Origin: a virus
IMG/VR virus record: IMGVR_UViG_3300004097_002589
Location: 1-22,806 of that record
Strand: one strand, 5' to 3'
DNA: 22,806 nt
The position numbers and the translations under genes were made by a program. Positions 6,672 through 14,332 of the stretch are shown one piece after another. The notes under the pieces are model-generated. The model saw only the letters and a program-made list of their open reading frames with translations, was not told the DNA's origin and did not search any database. Position 1 is the first letter of the stretch; every line of letters begins with the position of its first letter.

Positions 6672-7769
6672 ATGTATTTTAACCAATCACAAACAGATTG
6701 GCGGCTGTCTCAATGCTGCCAATTTCATGACCCAAAACTTGCAAAACGATATAATTTTGGCACAACTACTAAAACTTATGCTCTTAAAGATGGAGGTAAA
6801 GAACGTGTTCAATCCAAAGCTATTGAAAATTGCACAAAACTAGTAGATATTCTTTCTACATATTTTACAAAACAACCTAAAAACTTACGTAGTTTCAGAA
6901 TCTCTTCTGAGCTGTTCCCTTGCTATACCCTAGAATTTACAGAACCTTGGTACGAAGAAATCATGCCAGAGATTGCTAAACTTCTAAAACAAGCAGGTGA
7001 CATTGCTAAAGAGCATGAAATTCGTTTATCTGTTCATCCAGGGCAGTATACAGTTCTTGCGTCTAATAACCCACAGGTAGTTGAAAACTCCGTTAAAGAT
7101 CTAGAATATCATGCTTTATACGGTATTCTGATGGGTATCCCTGCTAAAGATTTTGCAATGAATATTCACCTTCAAGGGCTATATGGGGGCAAACACATTG
7201 ATGGTATTAAGCGTTTCGCCACACATTTCGACTATCTTTCAGACTATGCTAAAGAATGTCTCACTGTTGAAAATGAAGACAAACCAAACGGATACGATAT
7301 TGAACATACACTAGAGCTTGCCCAACGAGTTCCTATTAGAACTTGCCTAGACATTCATCATTATGCTTGCCATCGTATGCGTACCTCTGAAAAAGCTATC
7401 AATTCATCAGGTAAAAAAGTTAATAAAAAGATTAGGGATGAAGTTACCCATATTACTGTGAATGATGATTTCTTCAAAGAAGCAGTAAAAACATGGGGTG
7501 ATGTACGTCCTCTATTTCATAAATCTCAGTCTTTTACAATAGATAATGAAAATTACTGGATGAAGCCAAATGCACACTCTGATATGTATCATGATGAAGA
7601 GTTGATGTCATTGGCTATTCCAATGCTTGAGTATGCAGATTTTGAAGTAGAAGCTAAAAACAAAGAAGTTGCAGTGCAACACTTTTACAAATTTATTCAA
7701 GAAGAAGAAACTATGGCAGGAGAGTCACTAACATGCAAAAAATTTGGGAATACTGGTGTAAAGCAATAG
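6672..7769 (+). CDS. uvsE: UV-damage endonuclease (UVDE/UvsE family)
   Basis: A protein of 365 residues from the ATG at 6672, which follows TAGGAGA by 4 bases. An in-frame TTG at 6639 lies inside the promoter and is rejected as a start. The protein has the UVDE TIM-barrel motifs: FRISSELFP (75-83), VHPGQYTVLASNN (121-133), NIHLQG (164-169), LTVENED (197-203) and DIHHYACH (227-234), whose His, Glu and Asp residues bind the metal cluster in known enzymes. Family members nick DNA 5' of cyclobutane dimers, 6-4 products and other distorting lesions, starting a photolyase-independent repair route. It has its own promoter and is followed, overlapping by 37 bases, by a small membrane protein. A repair gene of this kind suits a phage of sunlit water, but that link is inference. 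Confidence 0.9.
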   Translation: MYFNQSQTDWRLSQCCQFHDPKLAKRYNFGTTTKTYALKDGGKERVQSKAIENCTKLVDILSTYFTKQPKNLRSFRISSELFPCYTLEFTEPWYEEIMPEIAKLLKQAGDIAKEHEIRLSVHPGQYTVLASNNPQVVENSVKDLEYHALYGILMGIPAKDFAMNIHLQGLYGGKHIDGIKRFATHFDYLSDYAKECLTVENEDKPNGYDIEHTLELAQRVPIRTCLDIHHYACHRMRTSEKAINSSGKKVNKKIRDEVTHITVNDDFFKEAVKTWGDVRPLFHKSQSFTIDNENYWMKPNAHSDMYHDEELMSLAIPMLEYADFEVEAKNKEVAVQHFYKFIQEEETMAGESLTCKKFGNTGVKQ

Positions 7770-7891
7770 GGAGTAAAGCATATGAAGAGGACGATAAAGC
7801 TGACCGAGTTGCGATCATTCGCAGCATTTGGGTAGTATTACACATTCTTACTTGCTTTGCTATCATAGCAAACGCACTACGCCATTGGTGA
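7733..7891 (+). CDS. Small single-helix membrane protein
   Basis: A protein of 52 residues overlapping the 3' end of the endonuclease by 37 bases in another frame. It has a good Shine-Dalgarno (AGGAGAG, 7718-7724) 8 bases before the ATG. Residues 1-26 are polar and start with MQKIWEYWCKAIG. Residues 27-48 (VAIIRSIWVVLHILTCFAIIAN) form one clear membrane helix, and the end is short and basic (ALRHW). The pattern, a short Trp-rich amphipathic N-terminus, an acidic stretch, one helix and a NALRHW-like end, looks like a conserved small protein of marine phages as I recall it, but I know of no assigned function. A holin or a membrane adaptor is possible without direct support. It is the last gene before the replication operon promoter. 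Confidence 0.68.
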   Translation: MQKIWEYWCKAIGSKAYEEDDKADRVAIIRSIWVVLHILTCFAIIANALRHW

Positions 7892-7910
7892 TAAGTAAGT
7901 AATATTTTAT

Positions 7911-7939
7911 TTGACAGGTGATTTTCTTTATGATAAAAT
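7911..7939 (+). promoter_or_regulatory. Consensus sigma70-like promoter of the replication operon
   Basis: A perfect TTGACA (7911-7916), a 17-base spacer and TAAAAT (7934-7939) precede the DNA-binding-protein gene. Transcription would start near 7946, leaving a leader of about 15 bases with TAGGAGA (7949-7955). No other convincing promoter was seen between here and 21750, so this one may serve a very long operon. Confidence 0.75.
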
Positions 7940-7947
7940 AAAGAAAA
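7922..7947. promoter_or_regulatory. 10-base perfect inverted repeat over the -10 of the replication promoter
   Basis: TTTTCTTTAT (7922-7931) and ATAAAGAAAA (7938-7947) are perfect inverted arms around GATAAA. They enclose the -10 hexamer and reach the start point, so a dimeric repressor bound here would block the promoter. The protein encoded just downstream has helix-turn-helix units and is a candidate autoregulator. Confidence 0.5.
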
Positions 7948-7960
7948 ATAGGAGATTGAT

Positions 7961-8737
7961 ATGGCTAGAAAACCAGCCGCAACTGAAATATCAGAAACAA
8001 AGATTAGACAAGCAATTTGGATGGTAAAAGCAAATAAGACTAAAAAGTCTATTTGTGAACATCTTGGTATTGCTTATAATACAAAACGTCTTGATACGAT
8101 TTTACAAGAGTTTCAAGACAAAGAAACTCGCCTAAAAGAGCTAAAGAAAAAACGTTCTAAAACTCCTTTTACAGAGGCAGAAAAAGTAGCAATCGTAAAC
8201 GACTATAACAATGGTGAGAGTCAGTCTGCTATTGCTACACGTTTATATGCGTCACCCCAACGTATTAAGAATGTTCTTATTGAAATGAATGTTCCTATTC
8301 GTGCTCGATCAAAAACTGGTGCAGCACAGGTAGATCACGTTGTTCAAGACTTAGATGTAATTTTTTCAAAAGGTGATAGAGTTTTTATTCCTAAGATTAA
8401 CTCTTTTGGTAAAGTAAAACAGATTTTTGATGAAGAATGGATTGATTATCATCGTCAGCCAGATCGTCGTCGTTATGTAGAATTACACGGATTTGTTGCC
8501 GCTAGAAAAAAGTACGGACCAGAGTTTGAAGGACGTGAAGATGTTCATTGGAATATATATTGGCAGTATGAAGACGGCAGTGAATGGAAAGAAATGGCAA
8601 TTAAAGAAAAGATTAGATATACAGAAAGTGTAATTGAAGAAACTGGACGAGAATATTACAGAATCTTCGTAGAAGGAGACTATGGGCATTTTAGAGATGA
8701 ACTTAGAGAAAACTTATTTCCAGTAAAGGGTAGTTAA
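7961..8737 (+). CDS. DNA-binding protein with two HTH units, first gene of the replication operon
   Basis: A protein of 258 residues. Residues 10-50 (ISETKIRQAIWMVKANKTKKSICEHLGIAYNTKRLD) and 68-115 (PFTEAEKVAIVNDYNNGESQSAIATRLYASPQRIKNVLIEMNV) are two predicted helix-turn-helix units, joined by a Lys-rich stretch. Residues 130-258 form a different, beta-rich domain with many aromatic and charged residues. Its segment VIFSKGDRVFIPKINSFGKVKQIF resembles a small SH3-like barrel that might bind DNA or protein. I do not recognise the complete architecture. It starts 6 bases after a good AGGAGA site and its stop overlaps the helicase start (TAATG). Position and promoter symmetry suggest an operon autoregulator, an origin-binding protein or a helicase loader, all unproven. 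Confidence 0.7.
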   Translation: MARKPAATEISETKIRQAIWMVKANKTKKSICEHLGIAYNTKRLDTILQEFQDKETRLKELKKKRSKTPFTEAEKVAIVNDYNNGESQSAIATRLYASPQRIKNVLIEMNVPIRARSKTGAAQVDHVVQDLDVIFSKGDRVFIPKINSFGKVKQIFDEEWIDYHRQPDRRRYVELHGFVAARKKYGPEFEGREDVHWNIYWQYEDGSEWKEMAIKEKIRYTESVIEETGREYYRIFVEGDYGHFRDELRENLFPVKGS

Positions 8738-10137
8738 TGGCATTAGATTTACAAAAACTCGCTCTCAGAAGATTATTAGAGGGCAAAGACCCAGATTTGT
8801 ATTCAAAATTATCCTCCGTATATTTTACGGGGGCTAATTCTGCTTTATTTGATAGGGTTCAATCATTTTATAAAGCAAATATTAGAATACCAACTCTTGA
8901 TGAGTTTCAAGTTCTAAAGAAAGAATCTTCTTTACAAGAATATTTTGATACGCAAATCTTAGATGAAGATAATAAATACGATGAAGTTGCTGATGAATTT
9001 TTAATTGGGCAGCTACAGGATTACTATATCCGTGACGAAACAATATCCTTTCTAGATAAATTTATTGATAATCTATCAGATTTAGAAAAAGTAGAAATTG
9101 TTGATCAACTTCAAACACACTTACTAAATTTAAATAAAGCTCTTCCAATGACAGATGAGCTTTACGATGTTGCTGATTTAGACTTTTTTCCAAATCCAGA
9201 TGACTTTGTTCTATTTCCCTCTGGACTTAGTGCGGATTATGATTCTGCTAACGGGGGTCTTGCATTACAAGAACTGGTACTTCTTGGAGGCCGAAGAGGC
9301 TCTGGTAAGTCTATTATAAGTCTTAACTTAGCTATAAATAGATTTTTACAAGGCAATACTGTTGCATTCTTTACAATCGAAATGAGGTATAAAGAAGTTT
9401 ATGATCGTCTATTAAGTATTCTTAGTGGAGTTCCTTTTCTGTCTATTTTTAAGAATGAACTATCCAACGATCAGAAACTATCTCTCGTAAAAGCAAAGAT
9501 TGATAATTTTTATGATAAAGATTCAGTAATTGACGATTGGTATAAAGAACTGTATTCTACAAAAGATTTTAAAAAGTTTGAACGTAGAGTAAAATCTGAA
9601 AAACCAACTTTGAGAGAGAATAGATTTTTTATTATTGATGATGAGAGTCTTACACTAAATCGCATTGACCACTACTGTAATATGTTCTCTAATCAACATG
9701 CTAAATTTAATTTAGCAGTCGTAGATTATATTAACATTATTAAACACGATGATTCTAAAGACTGGAAAACTCAAATTGTATTAGCGGAAGCACTAAAAGG
9801 TATAAGCCGTAAGTTTAATCTTACAATGCTTTCTCCATATCAGATTGATGCAACTGGAGAAGCTAGATTTGCAAAAGGTATTCTTGATAGTGCAGATAGG
9901 AGTTTTGCGTTCTTTCCCGCCAAAGAAGGCGATGATAGAGCGCAAGAAAATAAACTACAGATTCATACAACAAAAATTCGTAATGGTAAACATATGAGCT
10001 TTGATGTTTATATGGATTGGGCGTGTGTCAAGGTTGACCCTACCCAAAGTGCGTTAATTAATGAAAAACCTCATAGAGTAGCTATGTACGGAGACGACGA
10101 GTCTAGTAAGTCATCAGAAGTGAGTCGTGACGTATGA
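8737..10137 (+). CDS. Replicative DNA helicase (DnaB/gp41 superfamily)
   Basis: A protein of 466 residues. The N-terminal 150 residues are helical, as in the DnaB-type collar. The RecA-like motor follows: Walker A GGRRGSGKS (184-192), the H1a-like strand FFTIEM (211-216), the Walker B strand LAVVDYINII (326-335) with Asp330, the sensor-like LSPYQID (365-371), and KIRNGKH near residue 412, where DnaB-type enzymes have their arginine-finger region. Family members form hexamers that unwind the fork 5' to 3' and partner a primase. The next gene encodes exactly such a primase and overlaps by 4 bases (ATGA-type). It is similar in length to T4 gp41, while the fork polymerase here is of family A. Confidence 0.88.
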   Translation: MALDLQKLALRRLLEGKDPDLYSKLSSVYFTGANSALFDRVQSFYKANIRIPTLDEFQVLKKESSLQEYFDTQILDEDNKYDEVADEFLIGQLQDYYIRDETISFLDKFIDNLSDLEKVEIVDQLQTHLLNLNKALPMTDELYDVADLDFFPNPDDFVLFPSGLSADYDSANGGLALQELVLLGGRRGSGKSIISLNLAINRFLQGNTVAFFTIEMRYKEVYDRLLSILSGVPFLSIFKNELSNDQKLSLVKAKIDNFYDKDSVIDDWYKELYSTKDFKKFERRVKSEKPTLRENRFFIIDDESLTLNRIDHYCNMFSNQHAKFNLAVVDYINIIKHDDSKDWKTQIVLAEALKGISRKFNLTMLSPYQIDATGEARFAKGILDSADRSFAFFPAKEGDDRAQENKLQIHTTKIRNGKHMSFDVYMDWACVKVDPTQSALINEKPHRVAMYGDDESSKSSEVSRDV

Positions 10138-11015
10138 ATATGATTGATGTTTTAGATCAGCACGGTCTAAAGTATGAAAAAACTAATAATCCTACAGAAG
10201 TAGTATTACAGTGTACTTCTGGAAATCATGCGGATAATCGACCAAGCATGATGTATAATCTTGATAAAGATATTTTTCATTGCTGGTCTTGTGGGTTTAG
10301 AGGCACAAAACGTAAGTTTTTACAGAGTATTGGTATTAATACAGATATACCCTTTGATAGTAAACAGCCCTTTAAAATACAAAAATTAAAAGATAAATTA
10401 AATGAAATAATTTATGAAGATAATATGGTTATGCCAGAAGATGCTAGACCTGTAAACGGAACATTTAAGAACATAAGCTCGGACACCTTAAAAAATTTCA
10501 ATGCTTTCTTTACTGAGAAGCTGGGGTTAGAAGATTATGTTTGCTTTCCTGTATCACAATTTGGTAAAATAAGATTTATAGAAGGTAGAAATCGCTTTAC
10601 AAAGTCTGAAAAGCCAAAATATTACCGGCGTCCTGCTAAAGCAAGATCAGTAGATATGTTATACCCATTAGATAAGATTAAAGATAAATCTCATTTAATT
10701 CTTGTAGAGGGCATATTCGATATGTTAAATATGTGGGATAAAGGATACGAGAATACCGTTTGTGTTTTTGGTGCTAATAATTTTAATAAGCCTAAACTGG
10801 AAATATTGGATAGAATTGGTACAACATTTGTAGAAATTCTATTTGATGGCGACGAGGCGGGAAAAAATGGTGCCAGAAAAATAGCTGATTTACTTGAAAA
10901 AAGGTTTATACAGTCTAAAATTATTAATTTAGCTCCAGGCAAAGACCCAGGAGACTTAAGTCAACCAGAATTAAATATGATATTACCAAAGGATAGATAT
11001 AAAAATGTCAAATAA
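10134..11015 (+). CDS. DNA primase (CHC2 zinc finger plus TOPRIM)
   Basis: A protein of 293 residues with Met1 and Met3 as alternative starts; the first is chosen because it overlaps the helicase stop. Cys27, His32, Cys50 and Cys53 form the CHC2-type zinc site (LQCTSGNHADNRPSM and FHCWSCGFRG). The TOPRIM core carries LVEG (190-193), with the catalytic-type Glu192, then FDGDEAG (237-243) and the Asp-containing PGKDPGDL (268-275). It would make RNA primers for the helicase and polymerase encoded on either side. At 293 residues it is much shorter than bacterial DnaG (about 580) and closer to phage stand-alone primases such as T4 gp61. Its 3' end overlaps the polymerase start by 11 bases. Confidence 0.9.
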   Translation: MNMIDVLDQHGLKYEKTNNPTEVVLQCTSGNHADNRPSMMYNLDKDIFHCWSCGFRGTKRKFLQSIGINTDIPFDSKQPFKIQKLKDKLNEIIYEDNMVMPEDARPVNGTFKNISSDTLKNFNAFFTEKLGLEDYVCFPVSQFGKIRFIEGRNRFTKSEKPKYYRRPAKARSVDMLYPLDKIKDKSHLILVEGIFDMLNMWDKGYENTVCVFGANNFNKPKLEILDRIGTTFVEILFDGDEAGKNGARKIADLLEKRFIQSKIINLAPGKDPGDLSQPELNMILPKDRYKNVK

Positions 11016-13236
11016 CGTAGCTTTTGTATTTGCATCAACATCAGAAAAAGACCCTAATATAATGGGTAAATACTTTAATGATAAGTTTGATGTTCATTTT
11101 TTGTGCTCAAAGCCAAAAGATAAAATTTTAAAGAAAGATATTGATCTAGATTTAACAGTTCTAGAAGATTACAAAGTTGTGTGCCCAGTTGGGGCAGAAC
11201 CTTTAAAGTACGTAGCTGGTCTAACTGGTATTACAAAATATAATGGTATGTTTATTGAGAAAAAATATGTTCCTTTCTTACATCCAAATATGACGGTATT
11301 TAAGCCCCAGTATGAAGATGAAATTGTAAAAGCGAGTAATACACTTCAAAAAGTATTATCTGGTGATATTGATTCTGATAAGAAAGAAAAAGACTACTTC
11401 TTTGTTGAAACTCAGCAACAGCTTGATCCTTTGATGGATAAGTTTATGAAAGCTAATCCATTGGTAGTCGATATTGAGACATCTAGCCTATCCCCTCGAA
11501 CTGGTAATGTGATTGGTATTGCTCTAGCTACTAAAGCTAATGAAGGATACTATATTCATTGTGATCTTGTAAGTAAAAATAAAGAATGGTTTCACGAACT
11601 ATTTAAGGGGCGCAAGTGTGTCTTACATAACGCTAAGTTCGATATGGGATTCTTAACCTATGAATTTGGTTTTGAGTTTCCAGATTTTGAAGATACTATG
11701 CTTATGCACTATTGTTTAGAAGAAGCAGTAGGGACTCACGGTCTAAAACCTCTTGCCTTAAGATTTACTGATCTTGGGGACTATGAGCGAGAACTTGATG
11801 AATATAAGAAAACTTTTGCTCGTAAGAGTAAAATCAAACTAGAAGACTTTAATTATAGTATGATTCCTACGGATATTCTCGCTCCATACGCTGAAAAAGA
11901 TGCTGATGCTACTTTTCAGTTATGGAATAAGTTTAATCCTCTAATCGAAAAGAATAAGTATTTTAATAATTTATATAATAAAATTCTAAAACCAGCTACT
12001 CTAGCTTTGATGAGGCTAGAACGTAATGGTGGTCCTATTGATATGGATAAACTATCGGCTCTTGAAAGTGACTATCAAATTGATATTGAAGAATGTTTAG
12101 CAGAAATTGAAATGCACGAAGATGTAAAAACCTTTGAGCGACTTCATAATAAAACTTTTAATCCAAATAGTACACAACAGCTTCAAGAACTATTCTTTAA
12201 GATTATTAAGCTAAAGCCAACTAAAAAGACCGCAACTGGTGCGTGGTCTGTTGACAAAGAAGTTTTAGCTGAACTAGAGCATCCACTGTCAAAAGCTATT
12301 CTTGACCTTCGTGAAAAGAATAAGCTTTTAAACACCTATATTTCTAGCATTAGAAAAGGTGTTGACGAAGACTTGCGGCTTCGTAGTGGTTTCAATATTC
12401 ATGGAACAACTTCTGGGCGTCTTTCTAGTTCTGGAGTTCTAAACTATCAAAACATTCCACGAGATAACAAAGACGTTAAAAAGCTGTTCAAAGCTAGACC
12501 AGGCTATAAAATTGTACAAGGAGACCTTGGAACCGCAGAAGTTTATATTGCTGCTGCATTAAGTAATGATAAGTTTCTAATGAAGGCTTTCCAAGAAAAG
12601 CTAGACTTTCACTCTTACGTTGCAAAACAAATTTTCAATTTACCGTGTGAAATTCATGAAGTTAAATCTCAGTTTCCAGATAAGAGACAGCACGCTAAGG
12701 CAATCACATTCGGGATCATGTATCAGGCAGGGCCTGCTAAAATTGCAGAAACAGCTGATGTTACAACCCCCGAAGCAAAAATGTTCATCAAAAAATATTT
12801 TAACGAAGCTTATGCTCTTAAGTCTTATATTGAGGACAGTAACTCTCAGATCGAGAATAACGCTTTTATTTATAGTTTCTTTGGACGTAAACGTAGACTT
12901 CCAGAGTCTCGTTCTACAAATCGTGGAGTTGCTCAACATGCAATTCGCTCTGGAGTCAACTTCTTAGTACAAAGTGTTGCTTCTGATATTAATATTCTTG
13001 GGCTAATTGATTTAATCAAATGGATTGATGATAATGGATACGAGAATGATATTCTACCTTTTACGGTAGTTCATGACTCTATTGTTGCAGAGGTTAAAGA
13101 AGACTTAGTTGACCTTTATATTTCTAAAACAAAAGAGTTTATTCAGACTGATAGAGGTTGTTCTATTACAGAGTGCCCAATTGGAATGGATTTTGAGCTT
13201 GGCGAAAGTTGGGGAGAACTTGATGAGGTTAGTTGA
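11005..13236 (+). CDS. polA: Family A DNA polymerase with 3'-5' exonuclease and UDG-like N-terminal segment
   Basis: A protein of 743 residues. Residues 1-125 resemble a degenerate uracil-DNA-glycosylase fold (VVCPVGAEPLKYVAGLTGI, then YVPFLHPNMTVF). The proofreading domain has DIE (156-158), HNAKFD (208-213) and YAEKDAD (295-301). The polymerase domain has TSGRLSSSGVLNYQNIP (469-485), motif A around Asp507 (GDLGTAEVYIAA), the O-helix R561, K565, F569 and Y573, and motif C VVHDSIVAEV (688-697). The Phe at the E. coli 762-equivalent position is the ancestral state. Motif C is HDS rather than HDE, and motif A lacks the usual Gln and Arg of SQIELR; both are seen in some phage enzymes as I recall. 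There is no 5' nuclease domain. It is the fork polymerase of the operon. Confidence 0.95.
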   Translation: MSNNVAFVFASTSEKDPNIMGKYFNDKFDVHFLCSKPKDKILKKDIDLDLTVLEDYKVVCPVGAEPLKYVAGLTGITKYNGMFIEKKYVPFLHPNMTVFKPQYEDEIVKASNTLQKVLSGDIDSDKKEKDYFFVETQQQLDPLMDKFMKANPLVVDIETSSLSPRTGNVIGIALATKANEGYYIHCDLVSKNKEWFHELFKGRKCVLHNAKFDMGFLTYEFGFEFPDFEDTMLMHYCLEEAVGTHGLKPLALRFTDLGDYERELDEYKKTFARKSKIKLEDFNYSMIPTDILAPYAEKDADATFQLWNKFNPLIEKNKYFNNLYNKILKPATLALMRLERNGGPIDMDKLSALESDYQIDIEECLAEIEMHEDVKTFERLHNKTFNPNSTQQLQELFFKIIKLKPTKKTATGAWSVDKEVLAELEHPLSKAILDLREKNKLLNTYISSIRKGVDEDLRLRSGFNIHGTTSGRLSSSGVLNYQNIPRDNKDVKKLFKARPGYKIVQGDLGTAEVYIAAALSNDKFLMKAFQEKLDFHSYVAKQIFNLPCEIHEVKSQFPDKRQHAKAITFGIMYQAGPAKIAETADVTTPEAKMFIKKYFNEAYALKSYIEDSNSQIENNAFIYSFFGRKRRLPESRSTNRGVAQHAIRSGVNFLVQSVASDINILGLIDLIKWIDDNGYENDILPFTVVHDSIVAEVKEDLVDLYISKTKEFIQTDRGCSITECPIGMDFELGESWGELDEVS

Positions 13237-13666
13237 TACAACCGAAGAAGTACTATACGAAAATTGTGTAGCAGTAGATAATCCAACGTCTCTAACAATA
13301 AAAATGTTCAGAGATAGAATGAAAAAGATTATGATAAAAGAACGAGGGATTGGATTAGCCGCTCCCCAAGTTGGAAAATCTATTGCTATGTTTCTTATGG
13401 TATTAGAAGGTAGAATTATTACATGTATTAATCCTTCTATTTCTTGGGAATCTGAAAATATTGTTGAAATGAAAGAAGGCTGCCTAAGTTTTCCAAATAC
13501 ATGGGTCAAGTTAAAACGCCCAGAGAAAATTATAGCAAATTGGGTAGATTTAAAAGGACGTAAAATTACAAAAACACTAGACGGAGTAGAATCACGTTGT
13601 TTTCAGCATGAGCTAGACCACTTAAGTGGAATAACTTTTATTCATAGACAAAATGAGCAAGTTTAG
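13223..13666 (+). CDS. def: Peptide deformylase
   Basis: A protein of 147 residues from the ATG at 13223, which follows GGGGAG by 6 bases and lies inside the last codons of the polymerase gene. An in-frame ATG at 13109 would add 38 residues read out of frame within the polymerase gene and is rejected. All three deformylase motifs are intact: GIGLAAPQ (42-49), EGCLS (85-89) with metal ligand Cys87, and QHELDH (128-133) with His129, catalytic Glu130 and His133. The enzyme removes the formyl group from nascent proteins. The protein ends shortly after the third motif, so the long C-terminal helix of many bacterial enzymes is missing, as in other phage deformylases. It overlaps the next gene by 14 bases. 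Confidence 0.92.
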   Translation: MRLVDTTEEVLYENCVAVDNPTSLTIKMFRDRMKKIMIKERGIGLAAPQVGKSIAMFLMVLEGRIITCINPSISWESENIVEMKEGCLSFPNTWVKLKRPEKIIANWVDLKGRKITKTLDGVESRCFQHELDHLSGITFIHRQNEQV

Positions 13667-14162
13667 TGCTATAAAATTTCCTGTATATGGTATTAAAAAC
13701 TATATAGAGTTTGATTTTACCTTAGACAAAATATTTACAACTATAAATGGTCAAAAATATATTGTTGACGATAGATCAATAAAAAATAACTCTTATTTGA
13801 GTAGGTTAATTGAGTTAGATAATAGAAAAAAGTATCAAAGACTTAAATTTGACTACACCATAAGAAATATGGAAGAGCTATTAAAGTCTAAGTGCGCTAT
13901 AGGAATTGACGATACTGGAGCTATTTATAGTTTTATTATAAAAGAGCAATTTCCTTACGCAGAAAGTCAAATTGTAAAAAATAGAAAGAAATATTTTTGG
14001 TTTAAAGATATAAGTTACCCTTTTGAAGTTAATTTAGAGAATATATCGCATATAGCAGAAAATAAACAATATTATTATGGGAAATTAGTATATATTGATA
14101 GAATTTGGTACTTTTTAGGGTTTACTGATACAAAATCATCAAAAAAAGATATTTGGTTATGA
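13653..14162 (+). CDS. Unknown phage protein
   Basis: A protein of 169 residues with very AT-rich codons and a high content of Tyr, Phe, Ile and Lys. No signal peptide, membrane helix or recognised catalytic motif is visible. The pattern is mixed beta, with repeated short aromatic strands (YIEFDFTLDKIFTTI, then AIYSFIIKEQF, then KKYFWFKDISYPFEV, then YYYGKLVYIDRIWYFLGF). It starts inside the deformylase gene (14-base overlap) and its TGA overlaps the ATG of the cysteine-rich gene by 4 bases, so it is almost certainly translated as part of the operon. No function can be proposed. Confidence 0.62.
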   Translation: MSKFSAIKFPVYGIKNYIEFDFTLDKIFTTINGQKYIVDDRSIKNNSYLSRLIELDNRKKYQRLKFDYTIRNMEELLKSKCAIGIDDTGAIYSFIIKEQFPYAESQIVKNRKKYFWFKDISYPFEVNLENISHIAENKQYYYGKLVYIDRIWYFLGFTDTKSSKKDIWL

Positions 14163-14332
14163 TTAATTATATTTTTTGTTTCACCTGTGGGCATTCATGC
14201 CACTGTAAAGAAAACTATTGCAAAAAAGAAGTTGGTATCGGAATGAGTGATAAATCGACCTATTGTGCGTGTGAAAAATGCGTTTGTGCACCATCACTAA
14301 ATAAGGAAAAAAATGATAATTTGGGGAGTTAG
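14159..14332 (+). CDS. Small cysteine-rich, metallothionein-like protein
   Basis: A protein of 57 residues with nine cysteines (7, 10, 14, 16, 21, 36, 38, 41, 43) and His12 and His15. The C-terminal cluster YCACEKCVCAP (35-45) has the CxCxxCxC arrangement, and nearly the wording, of the first metal-binding stretch of bacterial SmtA-type metallothioneins. The N-terminal cluster CFTCGHSCHC (7-16) adds CxxC and CxC pairs. The start overlaps the previous stop (ATGA) and the end overlaps the carbamoyltransferase start by 20 bases, so without it there would be a 150-base gap in an otherwise gapless operon. It probably binds several Zn or Cu ions for storage, detoxification or delivery. A small zinc-finger protein is the main alternative. 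The order of clusters differs from SmtA, so homology is not certain. Confidence 0.66.
   Translation: MINYIFCFTCGHSCHCKENYCKKEVGIGMSDKSTYCACEKCVCAPSLNKEKNDNLGS

Noticed and set aside
12620-12967. Same-strand 115-codon frame within the polymerase gene
   Set aside because: It lies over the conserved O-helix region in another frame and shows no domain features.
13109-13222. Longer N-terminus for peptide deformylase
   Set aside because: The extra 38 residues are read out of frame within the conserved polymerase end and do not resemble deformylase; ATG 13223 has GGGGAG at the right distance.
13105-13509. Antisense 134-codon frame over polymerase end and deformylase
   Set aside because: It is a shadow of two well-recognised + strand genes with no protein signature of its own.
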